The notes below the pieces were generated by a model, which was given only the letters and a program-made list of their open reading frames with translations, did no database searches and had not been told where the DNA came from. A DNA stretch of 44,144 nt from Clostridiales bacterium UBA4080 (GTDB lineage: Bacteria; Bacillota; Clostridia; Lachnospirales; Vallitaleaceae): assembly GCA_002381865.1 (NCBI GenBank), contig DFYO01000009.1:1-44144 (forward strand). The letters are read 5' to 3'. The translations under genes and the position numbers were made by a program. Shown here piece by piece: positions 32,574-41,815 of this stretch. The stretch's first letter is position 1, and each line of letters starts with the position of its first letter.

Positions 32574-33770
32574 ATGTCAAAAAGATTATTTACGTCGGAA
32601 TCAGTAACTGAAGGCCATCCAGATAAGGTTTGTGACCAGGTGTCTGATGCAGTTTTAGATGCTATATTAGCTCAAGACCCTACTGCAAGAGTTGCTTGTG
32701 AAACAGCAGTAACAACGGGCTTGGTTTTAGTAATGGGAGAAATTACTACCAATGGGTATGTTGATATACAGAAGATAGCTAGAGAAACAATTACTGAAAT
32801 AGGATATGTTAATGCACATGGAGGTTTTGATGGAGAGGCTTGTGCGGTACTTACAGCAATTGATGAGCAGTCAGCTGATATTGCTATGGGAGTAGATAAA
32901 GCTTATGAGGCAAAGCATTCTGAAGCTAAGGCTGCAGAAGCTGAAGAAACAGGAGCAGGAGACCAAGGAATGATGATTGGCTTTGCTTGTGACGAAACAG
33001 AGGAGCTAATGCCGCTTCCGATTTCCCTTGCACATAAGCTGACATATAAACTATCAGAGGTTCGCAAATCTGGAACTCTGTCATATCTCAGACCTGATGG
33101 AAAAGCACAGGTTACTGTTGAATATGAAGATGATGTGCCAAAAAGAGTCGATACCATTGTTGTTTCAACCCAGCATTCAGAGGATGCTACCTTGGATATG
33201 ATTGAAAAGGATATTAAGGAATACGTTATCAAACCAGTAATCCCAACGGAGTTATTAGATAAGGATACTAAGTATTATATTAATCCGACGGGACGATTTG
33301 TAATCGGAGGACCTCAGGGAGATTCGGGACTAACTGGAAGAAAGATAATTGTTGATACCTATGGAGGTTATGCAAGTCATGGCGGGGGAGCTTTTTCAGG
33401 AAAAGACCCAACCAAGGTAGACCGCTCAGCAGCCTATGCAGCAAGATATGTAGCTAAAAATATAGTAGCGGCTAAAATTGCAAAAAAATGTGAAATAGAG
33501 CTGGCTTATGCAATTGGTGTTGCAAGCCCGGTTTCAGTATATGTTAATACACATAACACAGGAATTATTGATGATGAGAAAATTACTCAATTAATTGAAG
33601 ATAATTTTGATCTTAGACCTGCTGCAATTATAAGAGAGCTTGATTTAAGAAGACCAATATACAAGCAAACAGCAGCGTATGGACATTTTGGCAGAACTGA
33701 TATAGATTTGCCTTGGGAAAAAACGGATAAAGCAGATAAGCTAAAAGAGGATGCAAAAAAATTCATGTAG
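32574..33770 (+). CDS. metK: S-adenosylmethionine synthetase
   Basis: A 398-aa cytoplasmic enzyme making S-adenosylmethionine from methionine and ATP. Signature segments: SVTEGHPDKVCDQVSD (8-23) with the ATP-binding His, GAGDQGMMIGFA near residue 127, and the phosphate-binding loop GGGAFSGKDPTKVDRSAAY (about 268-286). The length is typical. AGGAGG lies upstream of the ATG. The 76-base leader after the flgJ terminator has no SAM riboswitch, unlike many Firmicute metK genes. RecD2 follows 24 bases later and is probably co-transcribed. Confidence 0.98.
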   Translation: MSKRLFTSESVTEGHPDKVCDQVSDAVLDAILAQDPTARVACETAVTTGLVLVMGEITTNGYVDIQKIARETITEIGYVNAHGGFDGEACAVLTAIDEQSADIAMGVDKAYEAKHSEAKAAEAEETGAGDQGMMIGFACDETEELMPLPISLAHKLTYKLSEVRKSGTLSYLRPDGKAQVTVEYEDDVPKRVDTIVVSTQHSEDATLDMIEKDIKEYVIKPVIPTELLDKDTKYYINPTGRFVIGGPQGDSGLTGRKIIVDTYGGYASHGGGAFSGKDPTKVDRSAAYAARYVAKNIVAAKIAKKCEIELAYAIGVASPVSVYVNTHNTGIIDDEKITQLIEDNFDLRPAAIIRELDLRRPIYKQTAAYGHFGRTDIDLPWEKTDKADKLKEDAKKFM

Positions 33771-33794
33771 ATAGTTTTTAGCAGGGGAAGCCAA

Positions 33795-36017
33795 ATGGTT
33801 GATGTAGAAGGTGTTATTGAAGAAATAATTTATAGAAATGAAGATAATGGGTATACAATTCTTACTGTTGCAACAGATGCTGAGGAAATAACGGTTGTTG
33901 GAACCTTGTTTCGAACAACCATAGGCGAGAGAATTGTAGTAAAAGGCAATTATAATTCTCATCCTATCTATGGACTGCAGCTAAAGGCGGAGGAGTTTCA
34001 ATGCTTTATGCCGCAGGAGCAGGCGGGAATGGAGAAATATCTTTCATCGGGGGCGATTAAAGGAATCGGCCCCTCCCTTGCAAAAAAAATCGTTGAGGAA
34101 TTTGGAAATGAGACCTTTAAGATAATAGAAGAGAGTCCGGATAAATTATCTGTGATTAAAGGCATCAGCATGAAAAAGGCTCAAGAAATTGCCAGGATAT
34201 TTTTTGAACAAAAGAAAATGAGACAGGTTATTATTTTTCTTCAGGATTTTGGGGTATCTCTAACGTATGCAGTTAAAATTTTCAATGAGTATAAGGACAA
34301 AAGCATAGAAATTGTTAAGGGTAATCCATATAAGCTGGCAGAGGATATTCATGGAATAGGATTTAAAATGGCAGATTCCATGGCTTATAGGGTTGGAATT
34401 GACCGCGATTCTCCGGAAAGGATAATGGCGGGCATTAAATATACCTTGAATCAGGCGTCGCAGGAAGGACATCTTTTTTTAGAGCAAGGACAAGTGATAG
34501 AACAATCCATGGAGCTTCTTGAAACAACTAAGGAGCATATTGAAAATGCGATGTTCGAGCTTGTTATAAGGCAGCAATTGAAAAGCTTGACCATTGAGGA
34601 CAAGCAGGTTGTCTATTTAATGAATTATTTTATGATGGAAAAATATATTGCACAAAAGCTTTTAGAGCTTGCAGATTTTAAGATTGCAGAGGATAAAAAT
34701 ATATCCAAGGAGCTTGAGCACATAGAAGATACTCAAGGAATATGCCTTGATGAGCTGCAAAAAAAAGCAATTATTGATGCTATGAATAATGGCGTTCTTG
34801 TGGTAACCGGAGGCCCGGGAACGGGCAAAACAACAACGATTAATGCAATAATAGAAGCCTATGAGGACAGGGGCAAGGAGGTTCTTTTAGCAGCGCCAAC
34901 AGGCAGAGCTGCAAAAAGAATGACAGAAACCACTGGAAAAGAAGCTAAAACCATTCACAGACTTCTAGAAATAAGCTTTAGCAAGGACGAGTACAATCAG
35001 AAATTTGAAAGAAACGAAGAGTACCCCTTAGAAGCTGATGTTGTGATTATTGATGAAGTTTCTATGATGGATGTAACCTTAACATATTATTTGCTTAAAG
35101 CAATAGCGATTGGAACAAGACTAGTATTAGTGGGTGATAAGGACCAGTTGCCATCAGTAGGACCGGGGAATATTCTTAAGGATATTATAAAGTCAGAGCA
35201 TATTAAGACAGTAGTATTAGATAAAATATTCAGGCAGGCTATGGAAAGCGATATTGTAATTAATGCGCATAAGATTCATAAAGGAGAAAGCTTTTCACTG
35301 AGGAAAAATGATAAGGATTTTTTCTTTATTGGAAGGCAGAATGCCCAAAGAATAATTGAGGAAATAATCGGGTTAATTAAAACAAGGCTTCCTGAATTTG
35401 CAGGTCTTTCAGGGAGTGATTCTATTCAGCTATTAACTCCTATGAGAAAAGGACTTTTAGGCGTTGAAAATCTTAACAATGAGCTTCAAAAAGCAATAAA
35501 TCCGCCAGATAAAAAAAGAAGAGAAAAGGAATACCGCAAGATTATATTTCGCGAGGGCGACAAGGTTATGCAGATAAGGAATAATTATAATATTGGATGG
35601 ACAATTATGAGCAAATATAATTATCCTATAGAAGAAGGTGTTGGAGTATTTAATGGTGATGTGGGCAAAATACTTGAGATAAATCATTATTCTGAAAAAG
35701 TTAAGGTTAAGTTTGATGATGAAAAAATTATTGAATACGATTTTTCTAATCTGGATGAAATTGAGCTTGCTTATGCAATTACAATTCATAAAAGTCAAGG
35801 AAGCGAGTATCCGGTTATAGTAATGCCAATATTTTCAGGACCTGCAATGCTGCTTACCAGAAACCTTCTGTATACAGCGATAACTAGAGCAAAAAACCAT
35901 GTGGTGCTTGTAGGAAATGAAGAGATTTTTTGGAATATGGCAAACAATAATAGAGAAATTCACAGAAATTCAAGTCTTCATATTATGCTTGAGCAGGCCG
36001 CAAATATTTCTTTGTAA
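33795..36017 (+). CDS. recD2: RecD2-type 5'-3' DNA helicase
   Basis: A 740-aa superfamily 1B helicase not associated with RecBC. The N-terminal region (about 1-300) has an OB-like segment and helix-hairpin-helix stretches (AIKGIGPSLAKKIVEEFG, DIHGIGFKMAD). The motor has motif I GGPGTGKTTT (339-348), Ia (AAPTGRAAKRM), II (VVIIDEVSMM), III (LVLVGDKDQLPSVGPG), IV-type (IFRQA) and V/VI-type (AITIHKSQGSEYP, YTAITRAKNHV). It is thought to act in replication-fork repair and mismatch-related processes. Length and motifs are complete. Confidence 0.95.
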   Translation: MVDVEGVIEEIIYRNEDNGYTILTVATDAEEITVVGTLFRTTIGERIVVKGNYNSHPIYGLQLKAEEFQCFMPQEQAGMEKYLSSGAIKGIGPSLAKKIVEEFGNETFKIIEESPDKLSVIKGISMKKAQEIARIFFEQKKMRQVIIFLQDFGVSLTYAVKIFNEYKDKSIEIVKGNPYKLAEDIHGIGFKMADSMAYRVGIDRDSPERIMAGIKYTLNQASQEGHLFLEQGQVIEQSMELLETTKEHIENAMFELVIRQQLKSLTIEDKQVVYLMNYFMMEKYIAQKLLELADFKIAEDKNISKELEHIEDTQGICLDELQKKAIIDAMNNGVLVVTGGPGTGKTTTINAIIEAYEDRGKEVLLAAPTGRAAKRMTETTGKEAKTIHRLLEISFSKDEYNQKFERNEEYPLEADVVIIDEVSMMDVTLTYYLLKAIAIGTRLVLVGDKDQLPSVGPGNILKDIIKSEHIKTVVLDKIFRQAMESDIVINAHKIHKGESFSLRKNDKDFFFIGRQNAQRIIEEIIGLIKTRLPEFAGLSGSDSIQLLTPMRKGLLGVENLNNELQKAINPPDKKRREKEYRKIIFREGDKVMQIRNNYNIGWTIMSKYNYPIEEGVGVFNGDVGKILEINHYSEKVKVKFDDEKIIEYDFSNLDEIELAYAITIHKSQGSEYPVIVMPIFSGPAMLLTRNLLYTAITRAKNHVVLVGNEEIFWNMANNNREIHRNSSLHIMLEQAANISL

Positions 36018-36118
36018 ATTAAAGCTTAGCAGATTATTAATAGATAGACCTATTAGTTGCAGATTAAGTCAGATAAACCATTTTAGTTTATATCACTTAG
36101 GGGGAAGGGTATAATTAT

Positions 36119-36844
36119 ATGTGGAAAAAGACAATCACTTTTATTATTGGTATTTTGTTTCCCAAAAAATGTCCATTTTGTGAAGAGCTAATGGATATTA
36201 CTCAAGAGCAAACTATATGTGATAATTGCAGAGCTGAAATTAGCTGGATTAATGAAAAAATGGGAATATGCAGTAAATGCAGCAAGCCGCTTGTGGATAA
36301 AAGCAAAAGCTATTGCTATGATTGTGAAAAAACCAAGCACCATTATTATAAGGGAAGAGCTTTGTGGTTATATGCAGGGAGAGTTCAAGACTCTATTATT
36401 AGGTATAAATTTAATGGTAAAAGAGGCTATTACAGAAGTTATGTTACGGAGCTAGTAAAATGCTTCGACAAACAAAAGGACTGGAATATTGATATAATAA
36501 CCTCCGTGCCGATGCATAAATACAGGCTTAGAGAGAGAGGCTATAACCAATCAGCATTATTGGCAGAAGGCTTTTCGCTTGAAACTGGGATAAAACTGGA
36601 CAACAAATTACTAATTAGAGTAAAAAATACAGCTAGACAAAAGGATTTAAGCGATTTAGAAAGAATACATAATATGAAGAATGCTTTTTTGATAAATAAT
36701 ACAGAGCTAGAGGGAAAGAATATTCTTATTATTGACGATATATATACTACGGGAAGTACACTGGACGGTTGTGCAGCTGAACTTATAAAAAACGGAGCAG
36801 CAAAAGTATACTTTATGACACTGGCAATTGGAAAAGGACTATAA
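36119..36844 (+). CDS. comF: ComF-family phosphoribosyltransferase-like protein
   Basis: A 241-aa protein. The N-terminal double zinc finger has Cys18/21/34/37 and Cys51/54/66/69 (CPFC, CDNC, CSKC, CYDC). The C-terminal type I PRTase fold has MHKYRLRERGYNQSALLAEG and the PRPP loop ILIIDDIYTTGSTLDG. In B. subtilis ComFC takes part in DNA uptake for transformation; in other bacteria the exact role is open. It lies immediately before the yvyF-like gene (gap 15 bases), the same order as comFC-yvyF-flgM in Bacillus. Confidence 0.93.
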   Translation: MWKKTITFIIGILFPKKCPFCEELMDITQEQTICDNCRAEISWINEKMGICSKCSKPLVDKSKSYCYDCEKTKHHYYKGRALWLYAGRVQDSIIRYKFNGKRGYYRSYVTELVKCFDKQKDWNIDIITSVPMHKYRLRERGYNQSALLAEGFSLETGIKLDNKLLIRVKNTARQKDLSDLERIHNMKNAFLINNTELEGKNILIIDDIYTTGSTLDGCAAELIKNGAAKVYFMTLAIGKGL

Positions 36845-36859
36845 TATGGAGGTGTAGTA

Positions 36860-37276
36860 ATGGAGGTAAAAAATTGTATTAAATGTATGAAATTGTTTAA
36901 CTATGTTTCGGGACCATCGATTTGTCCTGCCTGCAGAAAAAACATAGAAGAGCAATTTAAAGAGGTAAGGCTCTATATCAGAAAGAATTCTGATGCTTCG
37001 ATATCTGAAGTTGCAGAAGCTTGTAATGTTGATATTAAGCAAATAAGACAGTGGATTAGAGAAGAAAGACTTAGCTTTTCATCAGACTCATCAATTGGAA
37101 TTGAATGTGAAAGCTGTGGAAAATCCATTAAAACTGGAAGATTTTGTGAAGCCTGCAAGGTTCAGATGGCAACAAACCTAAGCTCTGCATATAAAAAGGA
37201 AGAGGTTAAGGAAGAAAATCCTTATGAAAACAAGGATACAAGCAGTAAGATGAGATTTTTAAATAAAGACAAATAA
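36860..37276 (+). CDS. yvyF: YvyF/TIGR03826-type flagellar operon zinc protein
   Basis: A 138-aa protein with two zinc knuckles around a helix-turn-helix. Cys6/Cys9 and Cys22/Cys25 come first (NCIKCMKLFN, ICPACRKN). A MerR-like helical motif reads SISEVAEACNVDIKQIRQWI, and a second set follows (CESCGKSIKTGRFCEACK). YvyF lies next to flgM in Bacillus; its exact function is not known, but it is tied to flagellar gene regulation. GGAGGTG lies upstream of the ATG. A terminator follows. A second related gene begins at 44055. Confidence 0.88.
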   Translation: MEVKNCIKCMKLFNYVSGPSICPACRKNIEEQFKEVRLYIRKNSDASISEVAEACNVDIKQIRQWIREERLSFSSDSSIGIECESCGKSIKTGRFCEACKVQMATNLSSAYKKEEVKEENPYENKDTSSKMRFLNKDK

Positions 37277-37280
37277 TTAG

Positions 37281-37312
37281 AGGGGTCAAGCAAAAGCTTG
37301 ATCCTTTTTTTT
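37281..37312 (+). terminator. Terminator after the yvyF-like gene
   Basis: GGGTCAAGC (37282-37290 region) pairs with GCTTGATCC (37296-37304, one G-U pair) over an AAAA-type loop and is followed by eight T. It divides the comF-yvyF transcript from the late flagellar operon. Confidence 0.88.
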
Positions 37313-37384
37313 AGAATGGATTTGAAGAGCAAGCATATAGTGCAAGATTAAGTTTGACTTTTAATAAAAAAAAACAAAAAAACC

Positions 37385-37412
37385 TAAATCTTTTATTAAA
37401 AAGAGACGATAT
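37385..37412 (+). promoter_or_regulatory. Sigma-D (sigma-28) flagellar promoter before flgM
   Basis: TAAA (37385-37388), a 16-base spacer and GACGATAT (37405-37412). This matches the sigma-D consensus TAAA-N14-16-GCCGATAT at 11 of 12 positions. It lies 40 bases before the flgM start, the expected place for the anti-sigma feedback loop. Confidence 0.8.
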
Positions 37413-37451
37413 AAAAAGCAAGAAAGTAGAAAATTATAGGTGGTGACAATA

Positions 37452-37724
37452 ATGAGAATAAACGGACTAAACAATGTAAACAGTATTTACAAAACTAATA
37501 AGGCAAACAAGGCTTATGGAACTAGCAGTGCTGAACCAAGTAAAGACACGCTGGCTATTTCAGATTTTGCAAAAGAGCTTCAGGTTGCCAAGCAAGCAGT
37601 TGATATGGCTCCTGAAATCAGAGAATCCAGGGTTGAAGGAATTAGACAGCAAATGGAAGCAGGACAATATAATATAGCAGCATCACAATTGGCAGACAAG
37701 CTTTTAAACAGATATTTTGAATAA
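37452..37724 (+). CDS. flgM: Anti-sigma-28 factor FlgM
   Basis: 90 aa from the ATG at 37452, with AGGTGG eight bases upstream; in-frame GTG codons at 37440 and 37443 overlap that site. The N-terminus is Asn/Lys-rich and probably disordered (MRINGLNNVNSIYKTNKANK), and the C-terminal helices have the FlgM core (DTLAISDFAKELQVAKQAVD, then RVEGIRQQMEAGQYNIAASQ). FlgM holds sigma-28 inactive until the hook-basal body is complete and then is exported. It is driven by a sigma-28-type promoter itself, giving feedback control. Confidence 0.92.
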   Translation: MRINGLNNVNSIYKTNKANKAYGTSSAEPSKDTLAISDFAKELQVAKQAVDMAPEIRESRVEGIRQQMEAGQYNIAASQLADKLLNRYFE

Positions 37725-37742
37725 TTGTTAGTTATTATTAAG

Positions 37743-37768
37743 GTGCTTTAATTATAATAATAAAGCAC
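37743..37768 (+). terminator. Hairpin between flgM and flgN
   Basis: GTGCTTTA (37743-37750) and TAAAGCAC (37761-37768) form a perfect 8-bp stem with a 10-base loop. No T run follows, so it may only attenuate transcription into the chaperone and hook-junction genes. Confidence 0.45.
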
Positions 37769-37808
37769 AATGTCTTGCCAAGAAAATAGTTTGGATTGCG
37801 CAGAATAA

Positions 37809-37836
37809 TTGACAAAAAAATAGCTTGTATTATGAA
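37809..37836 (+). promoter_or_regulatory. Candidate sigma-A promoter before flgN
   Basis: A perfect TTGACA (37809-37814), a 16-base spacer and TATGAA (37831-37836). Together with the hairpin above, this could uncouple flgN-flgK-flgL expression from the sigma-D promoter of flgM. Confidence 0.5.
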
Positions 37837-37879
37837 TGGTATATTAGCGGTTAAATAATCTGAATAACAAAGAAGGGAT

Positions 37880-38389
37880 ATGATGGCAAGTTTAATTGAG
37901 GAATTAATAAATGTGCTAGAAGAGGAAACAGGATGTTATCAGAAGCTTCTAGATATGGCAGATAATAAAAAGGATGTTATTATTAAGGGAGATGTGCCTA
38001 GCCTACAGGAAATCACAAAGATAGAGCAAGAACTGGCTGGGCATATTTTGCGTCTTGAGAAGAAAAGAAAACAAAACTTAGAGGATATTTGTCTGGTTTT
38101 AAATAAAAAACCAGAGGAAATGACTAATAAAAAATTAATAGCTATTCTTAAAGGAGAAGAAAAGGAAAAGCTCGAAAGCGTTAATAATATGCTGGTCGAG
38201 ATAGTCGAAGCTCTCCAGACTCACAACAATATTCATAAAGAGCTGATTCAGCAGTCTCTTGATTTTATAGATTTTACAGTTAATGCTGTACAAAGCTCTA
38301 CCACAGCAGTAAAAGGTAACAGCTATCAGGCAAAGGGCAACAGAAATGACGACTTTGGCGGAAGAAACTTTTTCGACGCTAAGCAATAA
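37880..38389 (+). CDS. flgN: Flagellar chaperone FlgN
   Basis: A 169-aa, all-helical, Glu/Lys-rich protein (LIEELINVLEEETGCYQKLL at the start, then LQEITKIEQELAGHILRLEK). It has the size and heptad-like pattern of FlgN, the cytoplasmic export chaperone for the hook-junction proteins FlgK and FlgL. Its C-terminal tail is polar and probably disordered. AAGAAGGG precedes the ATG. Its position directly before two flgK genes and flgL fits well. Identification rests on the fold pattern and context. Confidence 0.85.
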   Translation: MMASLIEELINVLEEETGCYQKLLDMADNKKDVIIKGDVPSLQEITKIEQELAGHILRLEKKRKQNLEDICLVLNKKPEEMTNKKLIAILKGEEKEKLESVNNMLVEIVEALQTHNNIHKELIQQSLDFIDFTVNAVQSSTTAVKGNSYQAKGNRNDDFGGRNFFDAKQ

Positions 38390-38404
38390 AAAGGCGGTGA
38401 TGAT

Positions 38405-40039
38405 ATGTCGTCAATAAGCAGTTTATCAGCAGCGGTTTCGGCGCTCATGTCAAGTCAGACCGCACTTAATACAACAGCTCATAACTTAGCCAATGTTAAT
38501 ACAACTGGTTATGTTAGACAGCAGATATTGATGAACGACAGCAGGTATATGAATCCTGGCAGAAATAATACTACGGGCTTTTACGTAGGTCTTGGTGTAG
38601 ATATTCAACAGATAAGACAGGTAAGAGATCGTTTTTTAGATGAAAATTTTAGGCAGGAAAATTCTAGAAAGGGATTTTATGAAGCAAAGGCAGCTTCGAT
38701 TGAGGAAGTTGAAACAATACTTGGAGAAATCGAAGGCGAAAGCTTTGCAAATGTAATTAATTCCTTATGGACTTCGATAAATGAATTGGCAAAAAATCCG
38801 GAAGGCTTAGAAACTAGAGGTTCTCTTGTACAAAATGCAGTATTATTTGTTAATAGGGCCAACCTGACAATGCAGCAGCTAAAAACCTATCAAGAAAATA
38901 TGAATACTCAAATTTCTGATATGGTTACTCAAATCAACCAGATAGGCGAAGAGATTTATCAGCTGAATGATGTTATTGTTAAAAGAGAGCTTTCTGGAGG
39001 TAATGCAAATGATTATAGGGACCAGAGAAATAAGCTTTTAGATAATTTGTCAACAATTGCAGATATTACCTATAAAGAGGATATGCGAGGTAATGTTCTG
39101 GTTCAAATAGAAGGAAGTGATTTTGTCACACTAGGTGGCTACAATAGAATGGGGCTGGATGCAGCAGCACCCTTTAGTCAGCTGGTGAAGCCAGTTTGGG
39201 AGCATTTGCCAACAGGCATTAATGATGTTTTTGAATTTGGCATTCCGATAAATTCAGAAAGCAATAACGATAAGGGTAAGCTTAAGGGCTTGCTTCTTGC
39301 CAGAGGAACAGGGGATGCAGATTGGACTGATATGCAAAACCCAGCAATTTATGAAAGCACAATTAAGCCTTCGCTTATAATGAATGCACAGGCACAATTT
39401 GATAATTTGATACATGGAATTGTTACTACAATTAATGATATTTTAGCTCCTAATATTGAAACTATTCCAGGAGTATATGAATTAGACGTAGCCAATGCGC
39501 CATTTGACAGGGATGGAATACAGGGAACAGAGCTTTTTGTAAGAAAAAGCATGGATAGATATAGCGCAGGAGTTTATAACCAAGAGGATGCTGCTAACCC
39601 TTACAGCTTATATTCAGCAGGAAATATTGAAATTAATCCACTGATACTTCAGGATTATGATAAGCTTTGTTTAAGTGGAAGCGTGGATGAGCTTTCTGAT
39701 AGCAGCTATGTAAAAAGTATACTTGATAAGTGGCAGGAGCCATTTTCGCCGATAGAGCCAGGTCTTGTATCTGAGCTAAGCTTTAATGAATACTATAACG
39801 AGTTTGTTTCAGGAATCGGAAATACAGGTAACGCAACTAACAATAAGATATCAAATCAAGAGCTGATGGTAACTCAGATAAGTAATCAAAGAAGCTCACT
39901 TCATGAAGTATCTTCAGATGAGGAGCTAACTAATATGATGAAATTCCAGCATGCATATAACGCAGCTTCAAAGGTTATAGTGGTATTGGACGAGATGATA
40001 GGACAGATTGTTCAAAGCACTGGCTTGGTGGGAAGATAA
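38405..40039 (+). CDS. flgK: Flagellar hook-associated protein FlgK, paralogue 1
   Basis: A 544-aa protein with the FlgK layout. The N-terminal rod-type motif reads LSSQTALNTTAHNLANVNTT-like (SSQTALNTTAHNLANVNTTG) then YVRQQ. The FlgK-specific helical region follows (GESFANVINSLWTSINELAK, DYRDQRNKLLDNLSTIADIT). The C-terminal coiled segment is EELTNMMKFQHAYNAASKVI then VVLDEMIGQIVQ. It joins the hook to the filament and needs FlgN. It is shorter and more divergent than the second copy that follows 21 bases later. Its N-terminal motif looks closer to hook or rod proteins. Confidence 0.88.
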   Translation: MSSISSLSAAVSALMSSQTALNTTAHNLANVNTTGYVRQQILMNDSRYMNPGRNNTTGFYVGLGVDIQQIRQVRDRFLDENFRQENSRKGFYEAKAASIEEVETILGEIEGESFANVINSLWTSINELAKNPEGLETRGSLVQNAVLFVNRANLTMQQLKTYQENMNTQISDMVTQINQIGEEIYQLNDVIVKRELSGGNANDYRDQRNKLLDNLSTIADITYKEDMRGNVLVQIEGSDFVTLGGYNRMGLDAAAPFSQLVKPVWEHLPTGINDVFEFGIPINSESNNDKGKLKGLLLARGTGDADWTDMQNPAIYESTIKPSLIMNAQAQFDNLIHGIVTTINDILAPNIETIPGVYELDVANAPFDRDGIQGTELFVRKSMDRYSAGVYNQEDAANPYSLYSAGNIEINPLILQDYDKLCLSGSVDELSDSSYVKSILDKWQEPFSPIEPGLVSELSFNEYYNEFVSGIGNTGNATNNKISNQELMVTQISNQRSSLHEVSSDEELTNMMKFQHAYNAASKVIVVLDEMIGQIVQSTGLVGR

Positions 40040-40060
40040 TAAAGAGAGAGGAGGAATACT

Positions 40061-41794
40061 ATGAGATCTTCATTTTTTGGATTAAACGTAGGAGTGCAAG
40101 GCTTATATACTGCTCAAACGGCTTTGAACGTAACTAATCACAACATTTCAAATGCTGAAACAAAAGGCTATAGCCGTCAGACAGCAGAAATTTCTGCAAC
40201 TAGAGCTTTGCCTAATAATAGAAGAGGAATGGTGGGTACAGGAGCTGAGGTAACAAATGTAACACAATCCAGAAATGCGTATATAGACTCAAAATACTGG
40301 AGTATGTCTCAGGATTTAGGTCAATATACAATTAAAAATGATATGCTTGGACAGCTTGAAATCCTTTTTAACGAGCCTTCAGATACAGGTTATAATGCAA
40401 TGATGGGAGATTTGTTTTCCTCTATTCAAACCTTATCCTTAAACCCTCCAGAGGATGCCTTGGTGTCGGGTTTTGTAGATTCTGCAGACAGCTTTGCGCA
40501 GTACTTTAATAATTTGGGCAAGCAGTTAATGAATACTCAAAAAGAAGCGAATTTTGGAGTTAAAGCTACGGTTACTCAGATTAACAATATTAGCAGTCAG
40601 ATAGGGGCTTTAAATGATCAGATTGGTAATCTTGAGTTAGGCGGAGCAAGAGCAAATGATTTAAGGGATGAAAGAGCCAATCTTTTAGATTCACTTTCAG
40701 CTTTGATTAATATAGAAACAAAGGAAACTACAGACATTAATGGGAAAAATACATTTTCAGTTACAATAGGCGGACAAATGCTAGTTAGAGGAAATCAGGT
40801 TAATCAGCTTGAGCTTGTTCCGAGAACAACCTTGAATAATCCTGAGGATGTACCTGACATGTTCGATATTTATTGGGAGTCAGGACAAAAGCTATATCTT
40901 AATAGTGAGACCTCAAGTGGAGAATTAGTTGGGTATTTAGATGTAAGGGATGGCAATAATGGTGAAAACTTTAAAGGTACAATTACAAATAATCTTGCGG
41001 GACCTCCACAGCAAATTGTTGTAAATAACCTTTCAAGAAATGATATAATGGCAGCTGGCAAAATTGTTGCAGGAAATAGAGAATATGAATATTCAGCAAT
41101 GAGCTTCGATGAAATCAGCGGAGAAATGACCTTTACGCTTACTGCAGCTGCGCCAGAGCTAATTGCCGGAATAAATTTAGAGACTGGAGAACAGGTCGAT
41201 TTTAAAGGAATTCCTTATTATGTACAAAAGCTGAATGAATTTGTAAGAACAATGGCAAAGGAATTTAATCAGATACATAAAGCTGGAAATGGAGGAGCAG
41301 ACCCAAAGGAATTATTTCAATTCAAGGGTTATACTGGAGCACCCCCTCAAATGGCTTTAGATGAAGCTAATTTGTTTACTTATAATCAGATTACCATTCA
41401 TAATTTTGCATTTTCTGAAGAGATTATTAACGATAACAGCTTGCTTGAAACCTCTTTTGTATCTGATGCGGGAGAAAGTGCCAATGATTTATTACTTGCA
41501 CTTTTTAATATCAAGCAGGATGTAGATGTTTTTTCAAAGGGCAAGCCAGATAGCTTTATGCAAGCGATGATAAGTGAATTGGCAATTGACACTAAGAAGT
41601 CAGAAAGCTTTAAAACAGGACAAGAAAATTTGACCCGCTTAGTAGACAATCAGAGGAAATCTGTTTCAAGCGTTGATTTAAATGAAGAGACTGCGGATAT
41701 GCTTAGGTTTCAGCAGGCATATAATTTTTCCGCAAAAATAATTAGTGTAATGGATGAAATATATGATGTTACAATTAATCAATTGAAAAGATAG
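40061..41794 (+). CDS. flgK: Flagellar hook-associated protein FlgK, paralogue 2
   Basis: A 577-aa protein and the more canonical FlgK of the pair: LNVGVQGLYTAQTALNVTNH then NISNAETKGYSRQ at the N-terminus, a long helical region with DLRDERANLLDSLSALINIE, a variable central domain (about 240-460), and the C-terminal motif ETADMLRFQQAYNFSAKIIS followed by VMDEIYDVTINQL. AGGAGG lies upstream of the ATG. Tandem flgK genes raise the question whether both build the hook junction or one replaces a second hook-associated protein. FlgL follows 21 bases later. Confidence 0.92.
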   Translation: MRSSFFGLNVGVQGLYTAQTALNVTNHNISNAETKGYSRQTAEISATRALPNNRRGMVGTGAEVTNVTQSRNAYIDSKYWSMSQDLGQYTIKNDMLGQLEILFNEPSDTGYNAMMGDLFSSIQTLSLNPPEDALVSGFVDSADSFAQYFNNLGKQLMNTQKEANFGVKATVTQINNISSQIGALNDQIGNLELGGARANDLRDERANLLDSLSALINIETKETTDINGKNTFSVTIGGQMLVRGNQVNQLELVPRTTLNNPEDVPDMFDIYWESGQKLYLNSETSSGELVGYLDVRDGNNGENFKGTITNNLAGPPQQIVVNNLSRNDIMAAGKIVAGNREYEYSAMSFDEISGEMTFTLTAAAPELIAGINLETGEQVDFKGIPYYVQKLNEFVRTMAKEFNQIHKAGNGGADPKELFQFKGYTGAPPQMALDEANLFTYNQITIHNFAFSEEIINDNSLLETSFVSDAGESANDLLLALFNIKQDVDVFSKGKPDSFMQAMISELAIDTKKSESFKTGQENLTRLVDNQRKSVSSVDLNEETADMLRFQQAYNFSAKIISVMDEIYDVTINQLKR

Positions 41795-41815
41795 TAAAGC
41801 TTTGGAGGTGACAAT

